DNA from: Fodinibacter sp963707895
GTDB taxonomy: Bacteria; Actinomycetota; Actinomycetes; Actinomycetales; Dermatophilaceae
NCBI GenBank assembly: GCA_963707895.1
Contig: CAVPRS010000011.1
Location: 558,001-622,000, forward strand
Direction of reading: 5' to 3'
DNA length: 64,000 nucleotides
A program made the position numbers and the translations under genes. Below the pieces are notes generated by a model that worked only from the letters and a program-made list of their open reading frames with translations, had not been told where the DNA came from and made no database searches. Positions 29,812 through 38,478 of the stretch are shown here, piece by piece (within the stretch, counting starts at the first letter, position 1; each line of letters starts with the position of its first letter).

Positions 29812-30348
29812 ATGCGCCGCCTCCTGATCGTCCTCGCCGCCGGCATCGCCGTCACCGTCCCGGCGCTCTTCGGCCTGCTCGGCAACGCCTCGTTCGCCCA
29901 GCGACTGCCGTTGCGCTCGCCCACGACCGCGACCGCCACCTCCGACGACACCCCGAGCTCGAGCCCCACGTCGAGCGCGACCCCGAGTCCCACCGAGAGC
30001 GGCGACGACCACGGCGGCGACCGCCCGCCGGGCGTCTCAGACGACGAGCCCGGTGACGACCACGGTGGAGACCGGCCGCGCACCGGTGACGACTCCTCCG
30101 GCCACGGCTCGGGCGACGACTCGAGCAGCTCGCACGACGACTCGGACAGCTCGGGCCACGGCTCCGGCTCCGACGACTCCGAGGACTCCTCGGGCCACGG
30201 CTCCGGCTCCGACGACTCCGAGGACTCCTCGGGCCACGGCTCGGGCGGCGACGACTCCGACGACTCCGACGACTCGGCCGACGACCACGGCGGACACTCC
30301 GGCAGCGAGAGCGGGGACGACTCGGGTGGCCACGGATCCGACGACTGA
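29812..30348 (+). CDS. Secreted Asp/Ser/His/Gly-rich repeat protein
   Basis: 178 residues from ATG 29812 with AAAGGA upstream. A signal peptide or N-terminal anchor (LLIVLAAGIAVTVPALFGLLG) precedes a Thr/Ser/Pro linker. About 115 low-complexity residues dominated by Asp, Ser, His and Gly follow, including tandem SGHGSGSDDSEDS units. The composition is strongly acidic with regular His residues, which suits binding of Ca2+, Zn2+ or other divalent cations; this is inference. Its 3' end overlaps the start of the histidine kinase gene by 23 bases. That suggests coupled expression, perhaps as part of a metal- or envelope-sensing unit. Confidence 0.75.
   Translation: MRRLLIVLAAGIAVTVPALFGLLGNASFAQRLPLRSPTTATATSDDTPSSSPTSSATPSPTESGDDHGGDRPPGVSDDEPGDDHGGDRPRTGDDSSGHGSGDDSSSSHDDSDSSGHGSGSDDSEDSSGHGSGSDDSEDSSGHGSGGDDSDDSDDSADDHGGHSGSESGDDSGGHGSDD
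30151..30241 (+). repeat. 39-bp tandem repeat inside the secreted repeat protein
   Basis: Two identical 39-base units (30151-30189 and 30190-30228, each beginning TCGGGCCACGGCTCC) and a partial third copy encode the 13-residue repeat SGHGSGSDDSEDS. Copy number is likely to vary between strains. Confidence 0.85.
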
Positions 30349-31852
30349 CCCCGGCTCCTCGGAGCAGTCCCCGGCCACGCCGGCCGGGGACCGCTCCGTG
30401 CTCGCCGACGAGCTGCTCGGGCCCCCGCGCACCGACACCGCCGCCGAGGAGCAGGACCCACCATCGGATGCCGTTCCCGTCGCCCCCGGGTGGGTCACCC
30501 TGGGCGACCCGCGCGAACAGGCCGGGCACGACGTGGTGCTCAGCCCGCGGCGGGTGTTCGTGCAGCTCGCCCTCGGCGTGGTGGCGGCCCTGCTCGTCGT
30601 CGGCGTCGTCGGCACCCTGGCCGCCCGACAGCTCGCGGAGCGGGAGGCCGTCAACGACGCCGCGACGATGGCGGACGTCCTGGCCGAGGCGGTCGTCGAG
30701 CCCTCGCTCACCGATGCCCTCGTCGCCGGCGACGGCGCGGCCATCGCGGCGTTCGACCAGGTGGCCCGCGACCGGCTGCTCAGCGACAGCATCGTGCGGG
30801 TCAAGCTCTGGAGCGCCGACGGCAAGGTGCTCTACGCCGACGAGAGCCAGCTGATCGGGCGGACCTTCCCGCTGAGCGACGAGCAGCGTGAGGCCCTCGA
30901 CCGGCCCGCCACCGTCGCCGACGTCTCCGACCTCGACGAGTCCGAGAACGCGTTCGAGAAGGCCGACCAGCTCGTCGAGGTCTACCGCCCGGTGTGGACC
31001 CCGAGCGGCCAGGTGGCGCTCTTCGAGATCTACGGCTCCTACGACCCGGTCGGCGCCCGCACCAGCCAGCTGTGGCGCGGCTTCGCCGGGGTCACCGCGA
31101 GCAGCCTCGTGCTGCTCGTCGTCGTCATGTCGCCGATCGTCTGGCACCTCGTGCGCCGGCTGCGCCGGGCCGAGGAGCAGCAGATCGACCTGCTCCAGCG
31201 GGCCGTCGACGCGTCGTCCGACGAACGGCGCCGGATCGCGGCCAGCCTGCACGACGGCCCGGTGCAGGAGCTCGCCGCCACCTCGTTCACCGTCGCCGGT
31301 GCGTCGGCCACGGCGGGTGCCCACGGCCAGGGTGCCCTGGCCAGGGACCTCGACGCCGCGGCCGCCGCCGTGCGCTCGAGCATCCGCTCGCTGCGCACCC
31401 TGCTCGTCGACATCTACCCGGCGAGCCTGGCGCGCTCGGGTGTCGTCGCCGCGCTGCACGACCTCGCCCAGACCACCCGCCGTGACGACCTCGTCGTGCA
31501 CGTCGACGCGGCCGACGAGGACGACCTCGCGATGTCGACCGACGCCCAGCGCCTGGTCCACCGCGTCGCCCAGGAGTGCCTGCGCAACGCCGCCAAGCAC
31601 GCGGGCCCCGCCACCGTCACCGTGTCGCTCCACCGCGACGGCCCGGGAACCGTCATCCTCGACGTCGTGGACGACGGCGCGGGGTTCGACGTGGAGGCGG
31701 TGCGCAGCGCACCGAGCGAGGGGCACCTCGGCCTGCAGCTGCTCGCGGATGCCGCGTCCGTTCCGGGAGCGCTGCTCCAGGTCTCGAGCGCCCCGGGACG
31801 CGGCACGCACTGGCGCCTCGCGCTCGACGGCGACCTCGGGGCCGCCTCGTGA
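30326..31852 (+). CDS. NarL-type sensor histidine kinase
   Basis: 508 residues if started at GTG 30326, which overlaps the upstream gene; a GTG near 30399 is an alternative. A cytoplasmic N-terminal tail of about 75 residues precedes TM1 (about 77-100). An extracytoplasmic sensor domain follows (about 101-250, containing IVRVKLWSADGKVLYADES, a small-ligand PAS/Cache-like pattern), then TM2 (about 253-275). The HisKA_3 box SDERRRIAASLHDGPVQ carries the phosphorylated His (about 309). The ATPase domain shows HRVAQECLRNAAKHA and DDGAGFDV. The response regulator follows with a GTGA overlap. The secreted acidic protein just upstream may be part of the sensing path. Confidence 0.9.
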   Translation: MATDPTTDPGSSEQSPATPAGDRSVLADELLGPPRTDTAAEEQDPPSDAVPVAPGWVTLGDPREQAGHDVVLSPRRVFVQLALGVVAALLVVGVVGTLAARQLAEREAVNDAATMADVLAEAVVEPSLTDALVAGDGAAIAAFDQVARDRLLSDSIVRVKLWSADGKVLYADESQLIGRTFPLSDEQREALDRPATVADVSDLDESENAFEKADQLVEVYRPVWTPSGQVALFEIYGSYDPVGARTSQLWRGFAGVTASSLVLLVVVMSPIVWHLVRRLRRAEEQQIDLLQRAVDASSDERRRIAASLHDGPVQELAATSFTVAGASATAGAHGQGALARDLDAAAAAVRSSIRSLRTLLVDIYPASLARSGVVAALHDLAQTTRRDDLVVHVDAADEDDLAMSTDAQRLVHRVAQECLRNAAKHAGPATVTVSLHRDGPGTVILDVVDDGAGFDVEAVRSAPSEGHLGLQLLADAASVPGALLQVSSAPGRGTHWRLALDGDLGAAS

Positions 31853-32502
31853 TCCGGGTGCTCCTCGTCGACGACCACCAGCTCGTGCGCGCCGGGGTGA
31901 CCACCCTGCTCCAGTCCGACCCGCAGATCACCGTCGTCGGCGAGGCCCGCAACGGCCGCGAGGCGGTCGAGTCGGTCGAGGGCACCGCACCCGACGTCGT
32001 CCTCATGGACCTGTCGATGCCGGAGATGGACGGTGTGGAGGCGACCCGGGCCGTGCTCGCGCTCCGGCCCGACACCCGGGTGCTCGTGCTCACCAGCTTC
32101 TCGGACCGGCAACGGGTCAAGGAGGTGCTCGCGGCGGGCGCGATCGGCTACGTGCTCAAGGACTCCGAGCCCGCCGACCTGATCGCCGCCGTGCACGCCG
32201 CCGCCCTGGGGCACGTCCCGATCGATCCCCGGGTCGCGGCGGCCCTGCTGCCCTCGACCGCAGGCGCAGGTGGCTCCGGTAGCGCAGGCGGCACCGGCGG
32301 GGCCGCCGACGGGCTGTCCCCGCGCGAGACGGAGGTGCTGCGCCTCGTGGCCCAGGGGCTGGCCAACAAGCAGATCGCACGGGCCCTCGGCATCACCGAG
32401 CGCACCGTCAAGGCGCACCTGGGGCGGGTGTTCCGCGAGATCGGCGTGCTCGACCGCACGAGCGCCGCGCTGTGGGCCCGCGACAACCTGCCCGGCGCCT
32501 GA
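31849..32502 (+). CDS. NarL/FixJ-type response regulator
   Basis: 217 residues from GTG 31849 overlapping the kinase stop. The receiver domain has the acidic pair VDD, phospho-acceptor Asp in VVLMDLSMPEMDGVEA (about residue 54), and the conserved Thr/Ser and Lys (LTSF, VLKDSEPADL). A Gly/Ser/Ala linker of about 20 residues leads to a LuxR helix-turn-helix (LSPRETEVLRLVAQGLANKQIARALGITERTVKAHLG). Partner of the kinase directly upstream; targets unknown. Confidence 0.95.
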   Translation: MIRVLLVDDHQLVRAGVTTLLQSDPQITVVGEARNGREAVESVEGTAPDVVLMDLSMPEMDGVEATRAVLALRPDTRVLVLTSFSDRQRVKEVLAAGAIGYVLKDSEPADLIAAVHAAALGHVPIDPRVAAALLPSTAGAGGSGSAGGTGGAADGLSPRETEVLRLVAQGLANKQIARALGITERTVKAHLGRVFREIGVLDRTSAALWARDNLPGA

Positions 32503-32559
32503 ACGGCAGCCGGATGCCGTGGTCACCCCGTGTCGCGGGGCTGGCCTAGGCTCGCGGGC

Positions 32560-33186
32560 GTGACGGGACACGACGGGCTGTTCATCGCCTTCGAGGGGGG
32601 CGACGGCGCGGGCAAGTCGACGCAGGTGCGGCTGCTCGCCGACGCCCTGCGCGCCCGCGGACGCACCGTCACCATCACCCGCCAGCCGGGGGGCACCGAG
32701 CTGGGCGCGGCCATCCGCGACCTCGTGCTGCACGGCGACCACGTCTCCCCACGCGCCGAGGCACTGCTCTTCGCCGCCGACAAGGCCCACCACGTCGACC
32801 AGCTCGTGCGCCCGGCGCTCGAGGCCGGCGAGGTCGTCATCACCGACCGCTACACCGACTCCTCGGTCGCCTACCAGGGAGCCGGGCGCGACCTCGGAGC
32901 AGCCGAGGTGCACGACCTGCAGATGTGGGCCGTCGACGGCCTCGTCCCCGCGCTCACCGTCGTCGTCGACGTCCCGGCCGACGAGGGGCGCCGTCGTCGC
33001 GGCGACACCCACGACCGGCTCGAGTCGGAGGAGGACGCCTTCCACGAGGCGATCCGCCAGCACTTCCTGTCGATGGCGGCCGGCCACCCCGAGCGCTACC
33101 TGGTCGTCGACGGCACGCAGCCGTCCGAGCGTCTGCACGACGACGTCGTGGGCCGGCTCGAGGCGATGGGGCTGGTCGAGCCGTGA
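32560..33186 (+). CDS. tmk: Thymidylate kinase
   Basis: 208 residues from GTG 32560; residues upstream in the frame look non-coding. It phosphorylates dTMP to dTDP. The P-loop is FEGGDGAGKST, followed by the dTMP-binding TRQPGGTELG and the DR-Y motif ITDRYTDSSVAYQGAGR. A LID-like Arg-rich segment EGRRRRGDTHDRLE is present. The gene overlaps holB (GTGA), the usual tmk-holB pair supplying DNA replication. Confidence 0.95.
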   Translation: MTGHDGLFIAFEGGDGAGKSTQVRLLADALRARGRTVTITRQPGGTELGAAIRDLVLHGDHVSPRAEALLFAADKAHHVDQLVRPALEAGEVVITDRYTDSSVAYQGAGRDLGAAEVHDLQMWAVDGLVPALTVVVDVPADEGRRRRGDTHDRLESEEDAFHEAIRQHFLSMAAGHPERYLVVDGTQPSERLHDDVVGRLEAMGLVEP

Positions 33187-34322
33187 GCGTCTGGAGCGAC
33201 GTCATCGGGCAGGAGAGCGCGGTCGCCACGCTCGCGCACGCCGTGCGCACGCCCGGGGCGATGACCCACGCGTGGCTGTTCACCGGGCCGCCCGGGTCGG
33301 GCCGGTCGGTCGCCGCCCGGGCCTTCGCCGCCGCCCTGCTCTGCCCCGACGGCGGTTGCGGCGAGTGCCGCGAGTGCCGCACCGCGCTCGGCGGCACGCA
33401 TGCCGACGTCGACGTCATCGCCACCGAGGGGCTCTCGATCAAGGTCGAGCAGGCCCGCGACCTCGTCGCGCTCGCGGCCCACCGCCCGTCGGTCGGCCGC
33501 TTCCGGGTCATCGTCGTCGAGGATGCCGACCGCCTCACCGAGCGCGCCGCCGACGCCCTGCTCAAGGCGCTCGAGGAGCCCGCGCCCCGAACCGTGTGGA
33601 TGCTGTGCGCCCCCTCGGTCGAGGACGTCATCATCACGATCCGCTCGCGGTCTCGGCACGTGCGGCTGCGCACCCCGTCGGTCGAGGCCGTCGCGGCCCT
33701 GCTGACCCGGCGCGACGGGGTCGACCCGTCGATGGCCCTCTACGCCGCGCGCGCCGCCCAGTCGCACGTCGGCCTGGCCGCGCGGCTGGCCCGCGACGAG
33801 CACGCCCGCATCAGGCGCCACGACGTCATCACCCTGGCCACCCGCATCGTCAGCGTCGGCGACGCCATCGGCGCAGCGAGCGACCTGATGACGATCGCGG
33901 CCGAGGAGTCCGTGGCCGCCTCGAGCGAGCGCGACGCCGCCGAGCGGGTGCGCCTGCTCGAGGTGCTCGGCGCCGACCCGAGCGCCCGCACCCAGCCACC
34001 GCACGTACGCGCCCAGGTGAGCTCGCTCGAGCGCGACCAGAAGGCCCGCGCGACCCGGTTCACCCGTGACGTCATCGACCGCGCGCTGGTCGACCTGCTC
34101 TCGGTCTACCGCGACGCGCTCGTGCTGCGCACCGGCGCGGGCACGGCGCTGGTCAACGAGGACAGCCGCCAGGTCGTGCAGCGGGTCTGCGAGCTGCTCG
34201 GGCCCGACGAGCTGCTGCGCGCCATGGACGCCATCGGCACGGCCCGCGAGCGAATCGGCGCCAACGTCAACCCGCTGCTCGCCCTCGAGGCGATGGCCCT
34301 CGACCTGCGACTGCCCCGCTGA
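33183..34322 (+). CDS. holB: DNA polymerase III subunit delta'
   Basis: 379 residues from GTG 33183. This clamp-loader subunit has an AAA+ fold: HAWLFTGPPGSGRS (P-loop with Arg in place of Lys, as expected for the non-hydrolysing delta' subunit) and a four-cysteine zinc module CPDGGCGECREC. VVEDADRLTERAADALLKALEEP (region of the SRC/Walker-B-like motif) and TIRSRSRHVRLR also fit. It follows tmk with overlap. The C-terminal domain is the helical collar. Confidence 0.93.
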   Translation: MSVWSDVIGQESAVATLAHAVRTPGAMTHAWLFTGPPGSGRSVAARAFAAALLCPDGGCGECRECRTALGGTHADVDVIATEGLSIKVEQARDLVALAAHRPSVGRFRVIVVEDADRLTERAADALLKALEEPAPRTVWMLCAPSVEDVIITIRSRSRHVRLRTPSVEAVAALLTRRDGVDPSMALYAARAAQSHVGLAARLARDEHARIRRHDVITLATRIVSVGDAIGAASDLMTIAAEESVAASSERDAAERVRLLEVLGADPSARTQPPHVRAQVSSLERDQKARATRFTRDVIDRALVDLLSVYRDALVLRTGAGTALVNEDSRQVVQRVCELLGPDELLRAMDAIGTARERIGANVNPLLALEAMALDLRLPR

Positions 34323-34422
34323 GCGCAGGCGCTTCCGGCCCGGTCCGCCCGATGGGTGATCCATGCCGGATCGTGACCTGCTCCGCGCGCACGTCCTCAG
34401 ACGGCTCGCTTATCGTTCCGCC

Positions 34423-35967
34423 ATGATCCGTCGCCGCGTCGCCGCCCTCTCGGGTGCCACGGTCGCCCTGCTCGTGCTCTCCGGGTGCTCGGTCATCGAC
34501 GGCATCCGCGACTCGGGGAGCGTGCCGTCGGTGTCGGTCACGCCGCAGAGTCCGCCGCCCGGGGCCGAGGCGCTGTCGCGCTTCTACACCCAGCGGCTCG
34601 ACTGGTCCGACTGCGAGGGCGCCCAGTGCGCCACCCTCGAGGTCCCCGTCGACTACGACAAACCCCAGGGCGACACCATCGAGCTGGCCGTCGTGAAGGT
34701 TCCGGCCAAGAAGTCGTCGAAGCGGATCGGGTCGCTGGTGGTGAACCCCGGCGGTCCGGGTGGCTCCGGTGTCGACTACGCGCGGGCCGCCGACTTCATC
34801 GTCGGCAAGGGGGTGCGCGACGCCTACGACGTGGTCGGCTTCGACCCCCGCGGCGTCGGGCGCTCGGCCCCGATCGACTGCCTCACGGACTCCGAGCTCG
34901 ACACCTTCCTGGGTTCGGACCCCACCCCCGACGACGCGGCCGAGGAGCAGGCGTTCGCGGCGACCGCCAAGGGGTTCGCGGACTCCTGTGCCGCGACGGC
35001 CGGCCCGCTGCTCGGCCACGTGTCGACCGCCGACGCCGCGCGCGACATGGACGTGCTCCGGGCCACGCTCGGCGAGGAGAAGCTCACCTACCTCGGCAAG
35101 TCGTACGGCACCTACCTCGGGTCGGTCTACGCCGGCCTGTTCCCCACGAACGTCGGGCGGATGGTTCTCGACGGCGTCGTCGCCCCCGACCTCACCTCCG
35201 AGGAGCTCAACCTCGGGCAGGCCAAGGGCTTCGAGCTCGCCACGCGCCAGTGGGCTGCCTACTGCGTCGAGCAGGGAGACTGCCCGCTCGGCGGGTCCGT
35301 CGACGACGTGATGAACGGCCTGCGCACCTTCCTCCGCTCGGTCGACAGCAGCCCGCTGCCCAAGACGGGTGACAACGCCGTGCCGAGGCTCACCGAGGGC
35401 TGGGCGTCGCTCGGCATCGCCGCGGCGATGTACGACCAGGGCGCCTGGCAGACCCTCACCGACGCGATGCGCGATGCCGTCGGTGGTGACGGCACCGCCC
35501 TGATGCAGCTCGCCGACCAGTACGCCGACCGCAACCCCGGCGGCCAGTACGCGGGCAACATCATGGAGGTCATCTACGCGGTCAACTGCCTCGACAAGCC
35601 CGACACCAACGACCTCGCCGAGCGCCACCGCCTCTCGGAGGAGTCCCTGAAGGACGCGCCGACGTGGGGCCCGTTCCTCATGTGGAGCTCCCTGGCGTGC
35701 GGCTACTGGCCCGTGAAGGCGACGGGCGCGCCCGAGAAGATCAGCGCCACCGGGGCGCCGCCCATCGTCGTCATCGGCACCACCCGCGACCCGGCCACGC
35801 CCTACGAGTGGGCCGTGCGGCTGCACGACCAGCTCGACGAGGCATCGCTGATCACCTTCGACGGCGACGGCCACACGGCCTACACCCGCTCCAACGGCTG
35901 CGTCGACGACGCCGTCGACGACTACTACCTCGACGGCACCGTGCCCAAGGACGGCCTGCGCTGCTGA
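34423..35967 (+). CDS. Lipoprotein alpha/beta hydrolase, TAP-like tripeptidyl aminopeptidase family
   Basis: 514 residues from ATG 34423. A lipoprotein signal peptide (VALLVLSGC, lipobox Cys about 22) anchors it on the outer face of the membrane. The hydrolase core shows the oxyanion segment VVNPGGPGGSG, GFDPRGVGRSAP, nucleophile GKSYGTYLG and C-terminal acid/His part IGTTRDPATPYEWA with GDGHTAYTRS. Conserved cysteines match the SlpD/SlpE-type secreted peptidases of Streptomyces and the mycobacterial Hip1/CaeA family. Likely a cell-surface exopeptidase or esterase. It lies between holB and the tRNA gene, alone. Confidence 0.92.
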   Translation: MIRRRVAALSGATVALLVLSGCSVIDGIRDSGSVPSVSVTPQSPPPGAEALSRFYTQRLDWSDCEGAQCATLEVPVDYDKPQGDTIELAVVKVPAKKSSKRIGSLVVNPGGPGGSGVDYARAADFIVGKGVRDAYDVVGFDPRGVGRSAPIDCLTDSELDTFLGSDPTPDDAAEEQAFAATAKGFADSCAATAGPLLGHVSTADAARDMDVLRATLGEEKLTYLGKSYGTYLGSVYAGLFPTNVGRMVLDGVVAPDLTSEELNLGQAKGFELATRQWAAYCVEQGDCPLGGSVDDVMNGLRTFLRSVDSSPLPKTGDNAVPRLTEGWASLGIAAAMYDQGAWQTLTDAMRDAVGGDGTALMQLADQYADRNPGGQYAGNIMEVIYAVNCLDKPDTNDLAERHRLSEESLKDAPTWGPFLMWSSLACGYWPVKATGAPEKISATGAPPIVVIGTTRDPATPYEWAVRLHDQLDEASLITFDGDGHTAYTRSNGCVDDAVDDYYLDGTVPKDGLRC

Positions 35968-36007
35968 GCCCGTCATCCGGGATTCGCGGTGCCGACGGTC
36001 GACTCCG

Positions 36008-36013
36008 TATACT
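36008..36013 (+). promoter_or_regulatory. -10 box of the tRNA-Thr gene
   Basis: TATACT 33 bases before the tRNA matches the sigma-70-type -10 consensus TANNNT closely and stands out as AT-rich. A convincing -35 was not found. Confidence 0.6.
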
Positions 36014-36045
36014 CGTCCGGCGTGCCCGAGCCCCCTCGGGCGCCC

Positions 36046-36122
36046 GCCGCCTTAGCTCAGTCGGCCAGAGCGATTCACTCGTAATGAATAGGTCAAGGGT
36101 TCGATTCCCTTAGGCGGCTCCA
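36046..36122 (+). tRNA. tRNA-Thr (CGT)
   Basis: The 77 bases fold fully: acceptor stem GCCGCCT with AGGCGGC, D arm GCTC/GAGC, anticodon arm ATTCA-CTCGTAA-TGAAT, T arm AAGGG-TTCGATT-CCCTT, discriminator T and an encoded CCA. The anticodon CGT reads ACG, threonine. A -10 box lies upstream. A family-2 palindrome begins 17 bases after its end. Confidence 0.97.
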
Positions 36123-36138
36123 CAGCACCACCCGCACC

Positions 36139-36210
36139 AACTTTCCCGCCCGATCCCGCAACCTTCACCTTCGCACCACATCGGTAGCGGTGCGAAGGTG
36201 AAGGTTCCGG
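36139..36210. repeat. Long palindromic element, family 2 copy b (right end diverged)
   Basis: Begins AACTTTCCCGCCCGATCCCG, continues with the shared core ACCTTCACCTTCGCACC, an 11-base centre and GGTGCGAAGGTGAAGGTTCCGG. The outer right arm then diverges. The centre ACATCGGT is the same as in copy a. Placed directly downstream of tRNA-Thr, it may have inserted there. Confidence 0.85.
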
Positions 36211-36345
36211 TGCGAAGCTCCGGGCCGGACGCGCCTCGTCGCCCGCCCGCCGGTCGGTCCGCACTGGACGTTCGGGTTCCGGTAGTGGTGGCCCATCGCC
36301 CCGGCCGTCGCGTGCGAGACACGGCCGCGAGGGTTCAGTCGCGCT

Positions 36346-36365
36346 CCTACTCCCCGGGGAGTAGG
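36346..36365. promoter_or_regulatory. 20-bp perfect palindrome upstream of the two-component system
   Basis: CCTACTCCCCGGGGAGTAGG is fully self-complementary and lies 56 bases before the kinase start. A degenerate match to its core occurs upstream of the SHOCT gene at 38364-38378. Likely the response-regulator binding site, allowing autoregulation. Confidence 0.65.
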
Positions 36366-36421
36366 CCCACCTCAGCCGTCGGCCGGACGACCCGCGAGCT
36401 CGTTGTCCCTACGCTGGTCGC

Positions 36422-37681
36422 ATGCCCGGCCCGACCCAGCGCACGCCGACGACGCCGGCCGGCGCTCGCCCGTGGCGCGACGGCTGGGCCACGGATGACG
36501 GGTCCACGGGCACGTGGGGCCCACCCCCCTGGGTGGGGCGTGGGCCGTGGGGTGGTGGGCGACCCCCGCAGGTCGCGCTCGCGGTGGTGCTGGCCGTCAT
36601 CCAGCTGCTCGGGACCCTCGGCGCCGCCCACGCCCAGCCCGAACGCCGGTCGCTCGACCTGCTCGCGGTCGCCCTCCTGCTCACCGGCCCGGTCGCGCTC
36701 GCCCTGATGACCCGCGCACGGGTCGTGGCCGTGACCGTCGTCGTGGGAGCCGCCACGGCCCTGTACCTCGTGCTCGGCTACCCCTACGGCCCCGTCGTGC
36801 TCTCGCTGGTCGTGGCACTCGTCGCGGCCGTGCTCACGGGCCACCGACTCCTCGCCTGGCTGGTGGCCGGCGGTGTGCTGGCCGCGCACGGGGTGGCCGC
36901 GTGGCGCGACCCGTCCCGCGGCTGGTCGTGGCCCACCGCGGCCGCCGCGGTCGCCTGGGCGCTGCTCGTGCTGGCCTTCGCCGAGGTGGCCCGGGTGCGG
37001 AGCGAGCGCGCGTTCAGCCACCGGAGGGCCCTCGCCGAGCAGCGCCGCCGCCGGGCAGGCGAGGACCGGCTGCGCATCGCCCAGGAGCTCCACGACGTCG
37101 TGGCCCACCACATGTCGCTCATCAACGTGCAGGCGTCGGTCGCGCTCCACCTGCGCGGCACCCATCCCGAGCAGGTCGACGAGGCGCTCGTCGTCATCAA
37201 GGGAGCGAGCAAGGAGGCGCTGGTCGAGCTGCGCTCCCTCATCGAGGTGCTGCGCGAGGGTGACGGCCCGGCGCCGCGGCACCCTGCCGCCAGCCTGGCC
37301 GCGCTCGAGGACCTCGTCGAGCGCGCGCGGTATGCCGGTCTCGACCTCACGACGCACGTCACCGGGACCCCGTTGACCCTCCCACCCGGCGTCGAGCTCG
37401 CCGCCTACCGCCTGGTGCAGGAGGCGGTCACCAACGTGGTGCGCCACTCCGGCGCCGACCACGCCGAGGTCGCCGTCGAGCACCGGCCGGGGTCCCTGGT
37501 CGTCAGCGTCGACGACGACGGCCAGGGCGTGCGCGACGTCGACGCGGTGGTGGAGGGCAACGGCATCCGGGGCATGCGCGAGCGCGCCGCGTCCCTGGGC
37601 GGCGAGGTGCGCCTCGAGCGCTCGGCGCTCGGCGGGCTGCGGGTCGTCGCGACCTTCCCGACGGGGGAGGCGGCCACGTGA
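36422..37681 (+). CDS. NarL-type sensor histidine kinase (DesK-like)
   Basis: 419 residues from ATG 36422. A Gly/Pro/Trp-rich cytoplasmic N-terminus of 45 residues precedes four to five TM helices (about 50-190) with no sizeable external loop, so it probably senses a membrane-linked signal. The dimerisation box RLRIAQELHDVVAHHMSLI carries the phosphorylated His (about 224). The ATPase domain has YRLVQEAVTNVVRHS and DDDGQGVRD. The regulator gene overlaps its stop. Confidence 0.92.
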   Translation: MPGPTQRTPTTPAGARPWRDGWATDDGSTGTWGPPPWVGRGPWGGGRPPQVALAVVLAVIQLLGTLGAAHAQPERRSLDLLAVALLLTGPVALALMTRARVVAVTVVVGAATALYLVLGYPYGPVVLSLVVALVAAVLTGHRLLAWLVAGGVLAAHGVAAWRDPSRGWSWPTAAAAVAWALLVLAFAEVARVRSERAFSHRRALAEQRRRRAGEDRLRIAQELHDVVAHHMSLINVQASVALHLRGTHPEQVDEALVVIKGASKEALVELRSLIEVLREGDGPAPRHPAASLAALEDLVERARYAGLDLTTHVTGTPLTLPPGVELAAYRLVQEAVTNVVRHSGADHAEVAVEHRPGSLVVSVDDDGQGVRDVDAVVEGNGIRGMRERAASLGGEVRLERSALGGLRVVATFPTGEAAT

Positions 37682-38352
37682 TCGGGGTGGTGCTCGCCGA
37701 CGACCAGGCGCTGCTGCGGGCCGGGCTGCGCGCGCTGCTCGACGCCGAACCCGACATCACCGTGCTCGGGGAGGCGTCCGACGGGCAGGAGGCGGTCGAC
37801 CTGGTGCGCGAGCGGCATCCGGACGTCGTGCTCATGGACATCCGGATGCCGGGCACCGACGGTTTGGCGGCGACCCGCCTCATCGCCGCCGAGCCCGGCC
37901 TGGCCGGCACGAAGGTCGTCGTGCTCACCACGTTCGACCTCGACGAGTACGTGTTCGAGGCGATCCGGGCGGGGGCCAGCGGGTTCCTCGTCAAGGACAC
38001 CGAGCCGACCGAGCTGCTGCGCGCCGTGCGGGCCGTGGCCGGCGGCGACGCCCTGCTCTCGCCGAGGGTGACCCGGCGCCTGATCGGCGAGTTCGCCTCG
38101 CGCAGCAGGCCCAGCGCCGGTCGGGCCGCCGAGCGGCTCGCCCCGCTCACCGAGCGGGAGCGCGAGGTGGTGGCGCTCGTCGGCGAGGGGCTGTCGAACG
38201 ACGAGATCGCCGACCGCCTCGTCGTCTCCCCGGCGACCGCCAAGACCCACGTGTCGCGGGCGATGGTCAAGCTGCAGGTGCGCGACCGGGCCCACCTCGT
38301 GGTGCTGGCCTACGAGTCGGGGCTCGTGCGGCCGGGCTGGTCGGAGGAGTAG
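37678..38352 (+). CDS. NarL/FixJ-type response regulator
   Basis: 224 residues from GTG 37678. The receiver has LADDQ, phospho-acceptor Asp in VVLMDIRMPGTDG (about residue 54), the switch Thr in LTTFD and Lys in LVKDTEP. The C-terminal LuxR helix-turn-helix is LTEREREVVALVGEGLSNDEIADRLVVSPATAKTHVSRAMVKL. Cognate to the kinase upstream. It probably controls itself and the SHOCT gene 126 bases downstream through the shared GGGGAGT-type sites. Confidence 0.95.
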   Translation: MIGVVLADDQALLRAGLRALLDAEPDITVLGEASDGQEAVDLVRERHPDVVLMDIRMPGTDGLAATRLIAAEPGLAGTKVVVLTTFDLDEYVFEAIRAGASGFLVKDTEPTELLRAVRAVAGGDALLSPRVTRRLIGEFASRSRPSAGRAAERLAPLTEREREVVALVGEGLSNDEIADRLVVSPATAKTHVSRAMVKLQVRDRAHLVVLAYESGLVRPGWSEE

Positions 38353-38363
38353 CGGGGCCGGCA

Positions 38364-38378
38364 TACCGCCGGGGGAGT
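38364..38378. promoter_or_regulatory. Degenerate copy of the two-component palindrome
   Basis: TACCGCCGGGGGAGT matches the core of 36346-36365 (TACTCCCCGGGGAGT) at 12 of 15 positions. It lies about 100 bases before the SHOCT gene, a plausible second binding site for the response regulator. Confidence 0.45.
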
Positions 38379-38478
38379 GCCACAGGTGCCTCCCGCAGGG
38401 GGATTCGCCGGGCCCGCCGCTCGCGAAGCATGGGTGGTGCCAGATCACCGAGCACACCGACCACACAAGGAGCGACCG

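Noticed and set aside
30100..30300. CRISPR-like repeats
   Set aside because: The repeats are contiguous 39-bp units inside a reading frame, without spacers; they encode a protein repeat.
34423..35967. Cytoplasmic proline iminopeptidase
   Set aside because: A clear lipobox and conserved extracellular-type cysteines place it with exported TAP-like peptidases.
36046..36210. Genomic island or prophage attachment at tRNA-Thr
   Set aside because: The palindrome behind the tRNA is a dispersed intergenic repeat. No integrase, no duplicated tRNA 3' end and no foreign genes follow.
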